DNA of 64,000 nt from Parafrankia elaeagni (GTDB lineage Bacteria > Actinomycetota > Actinomycetes > Frankiales > Frankiaceae), in the NCBI RefSeq assembly GCF_000374165.1, contig NZ_KB893683.1:74833-138832 (forward strand), read 5' to 3'. Positions 63,841 to 64,000 of this stretch are shown piece after piece. The position numbers were made by a program, and so were the translations under genes. How positions within the stretch are numbered: position 1 is the stretch's first letter; every line of letters begins with the position of its first letter. Below the pieces are notes generated by a model that saw only the letters and a list, made by a program, of their open reading frames with translations, made no database searches and was not told the origin of the DNA.

Positions 63841-64000
63841 CCGCGGGAGGCACGGCCGTCTCCACCCCGGTACACGGCCTCTCCGCCCCGGTAACCGTCA
63901 CAACCCTCGCAGCCACGCCGCGCCACCACCTCCGGCGGGCCGGGCTCGGCGACGGCGATCACCGCCTGCCTCGTCCGATAGGGTCGGCGGTGAGCGCGGC
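63841..64000. other. Right-hand end, possible start of another gene
   Basis: No gene is complete here. TAGGGT (63979-63984) lies five bases before a GTG at 63990, so a plus-strand gene with a leaderless start may begin at the edge. Confidence 0.3.

Noticed and set aside
62457-63962. N-terminal extension of the phosphomannomutase-like protein
   Set aside because: It is the shadow frame of the PNP gene and contains no domain; GTG 62456 overlaps the PNP stop.

Overview
The window comes from a very GC-rich actinobacterium that uses GTG starts heavily. Gene content (mycobacterial-type acyl-CoA carboxylase genes, paired LytR-CpsA-Psr proteins, a TIGR03089-like protein, a DUF5313-like protein) suggests a Frankia-like member of the Frankiales or a near relative. 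The family assignment is inference from protein style; no rRNA or tRNA is present to test it.

Layout. (1) 1-3778: the 3' end of a probable lytic transglycosylase and an orphan two-part sensor kinase. (2) 3894-11639: eight minus-strand genes for a surface glycan, namely a sugar-1-phosphate nucleotidylyltransferase, a WbbL-like rhamnosyltransferase, three GT4 glycosyltransferases, a methyltransferase overlapping a tiny membrane protein, and a GtrB-like GT2. (3) 11779-18923: acyltransferase, multi-pass GT-C-like protein, Ser/Thr kinase with WD40 repeats, a Uma2-type nuclease and two small unknowns. (4) 19088-30533: a divergent pair of operons. HAD and methyltransferase genes run left; a Wzm/Wzt-type ABC exporter and three glycosyltransferases run right. 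(5) 30824-38736: minus-strand genes for a low-GC membrane protein, two GT-C-like proteins around an NAD(P)-dependent dehydrogenase, metG and rmlD. (6) 38863-47413: another GT-C-like protein, two LCP ligases, a TIGR03089-like protein, a beta-carbonic anhydrase and GtrA. (7) 47724-52683: a TetR regulator and three tandem single-pass membrane proteins sharing a four-cysteine outer domain. (8) 52723-58351: PH-like membrane protein, BirA and the acyl-CoA carboxylase genes accD, accE and accA. (9) 58534-63840: DUF5313-like protein, upp, deoC, phosphomannomutase/phosphoglucomutase, purine nucleoside phosphorylase and a small unknown.

How the genes fit together. Nucleotide sugars (a probable GDP-mannose or similar from the nucleotidylyltransferase and PMM; dTDP-rhamnose from RmlD) feed many glycosyltransferases. 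The product is probably exported by the Wzm/Wzt pair, modified by periplasmic GT-C enzymes (GtrB and GtrA would supply lipid-linked sugars), and attached to the wall by the LCP proteins. The housekeeping framework (nucleotidylyltransferase-wbbL ... rmlD-LCP-TIGR03089 ... carbonic anhydrase, gtrA, PH protein, birA, accD, accE, accA, upp, pmm, PNP) recalls the M. tuberculosis Rv3264c-Rv3285 and Rv3307-Rv3309c neighbourhoods from memory, with the glycan genes apparently inserted between wbbL and rmlD.

The points most worth following up are the three tandem four-cysteine membrane proteins, the beta-rich module shared by two unrelated-fold glycosyltransferases beside Wzt, the two-part orphan kinase, and a repeated TANNNT box about 7 bases before several start codons, which suggests leaderless transcripts.
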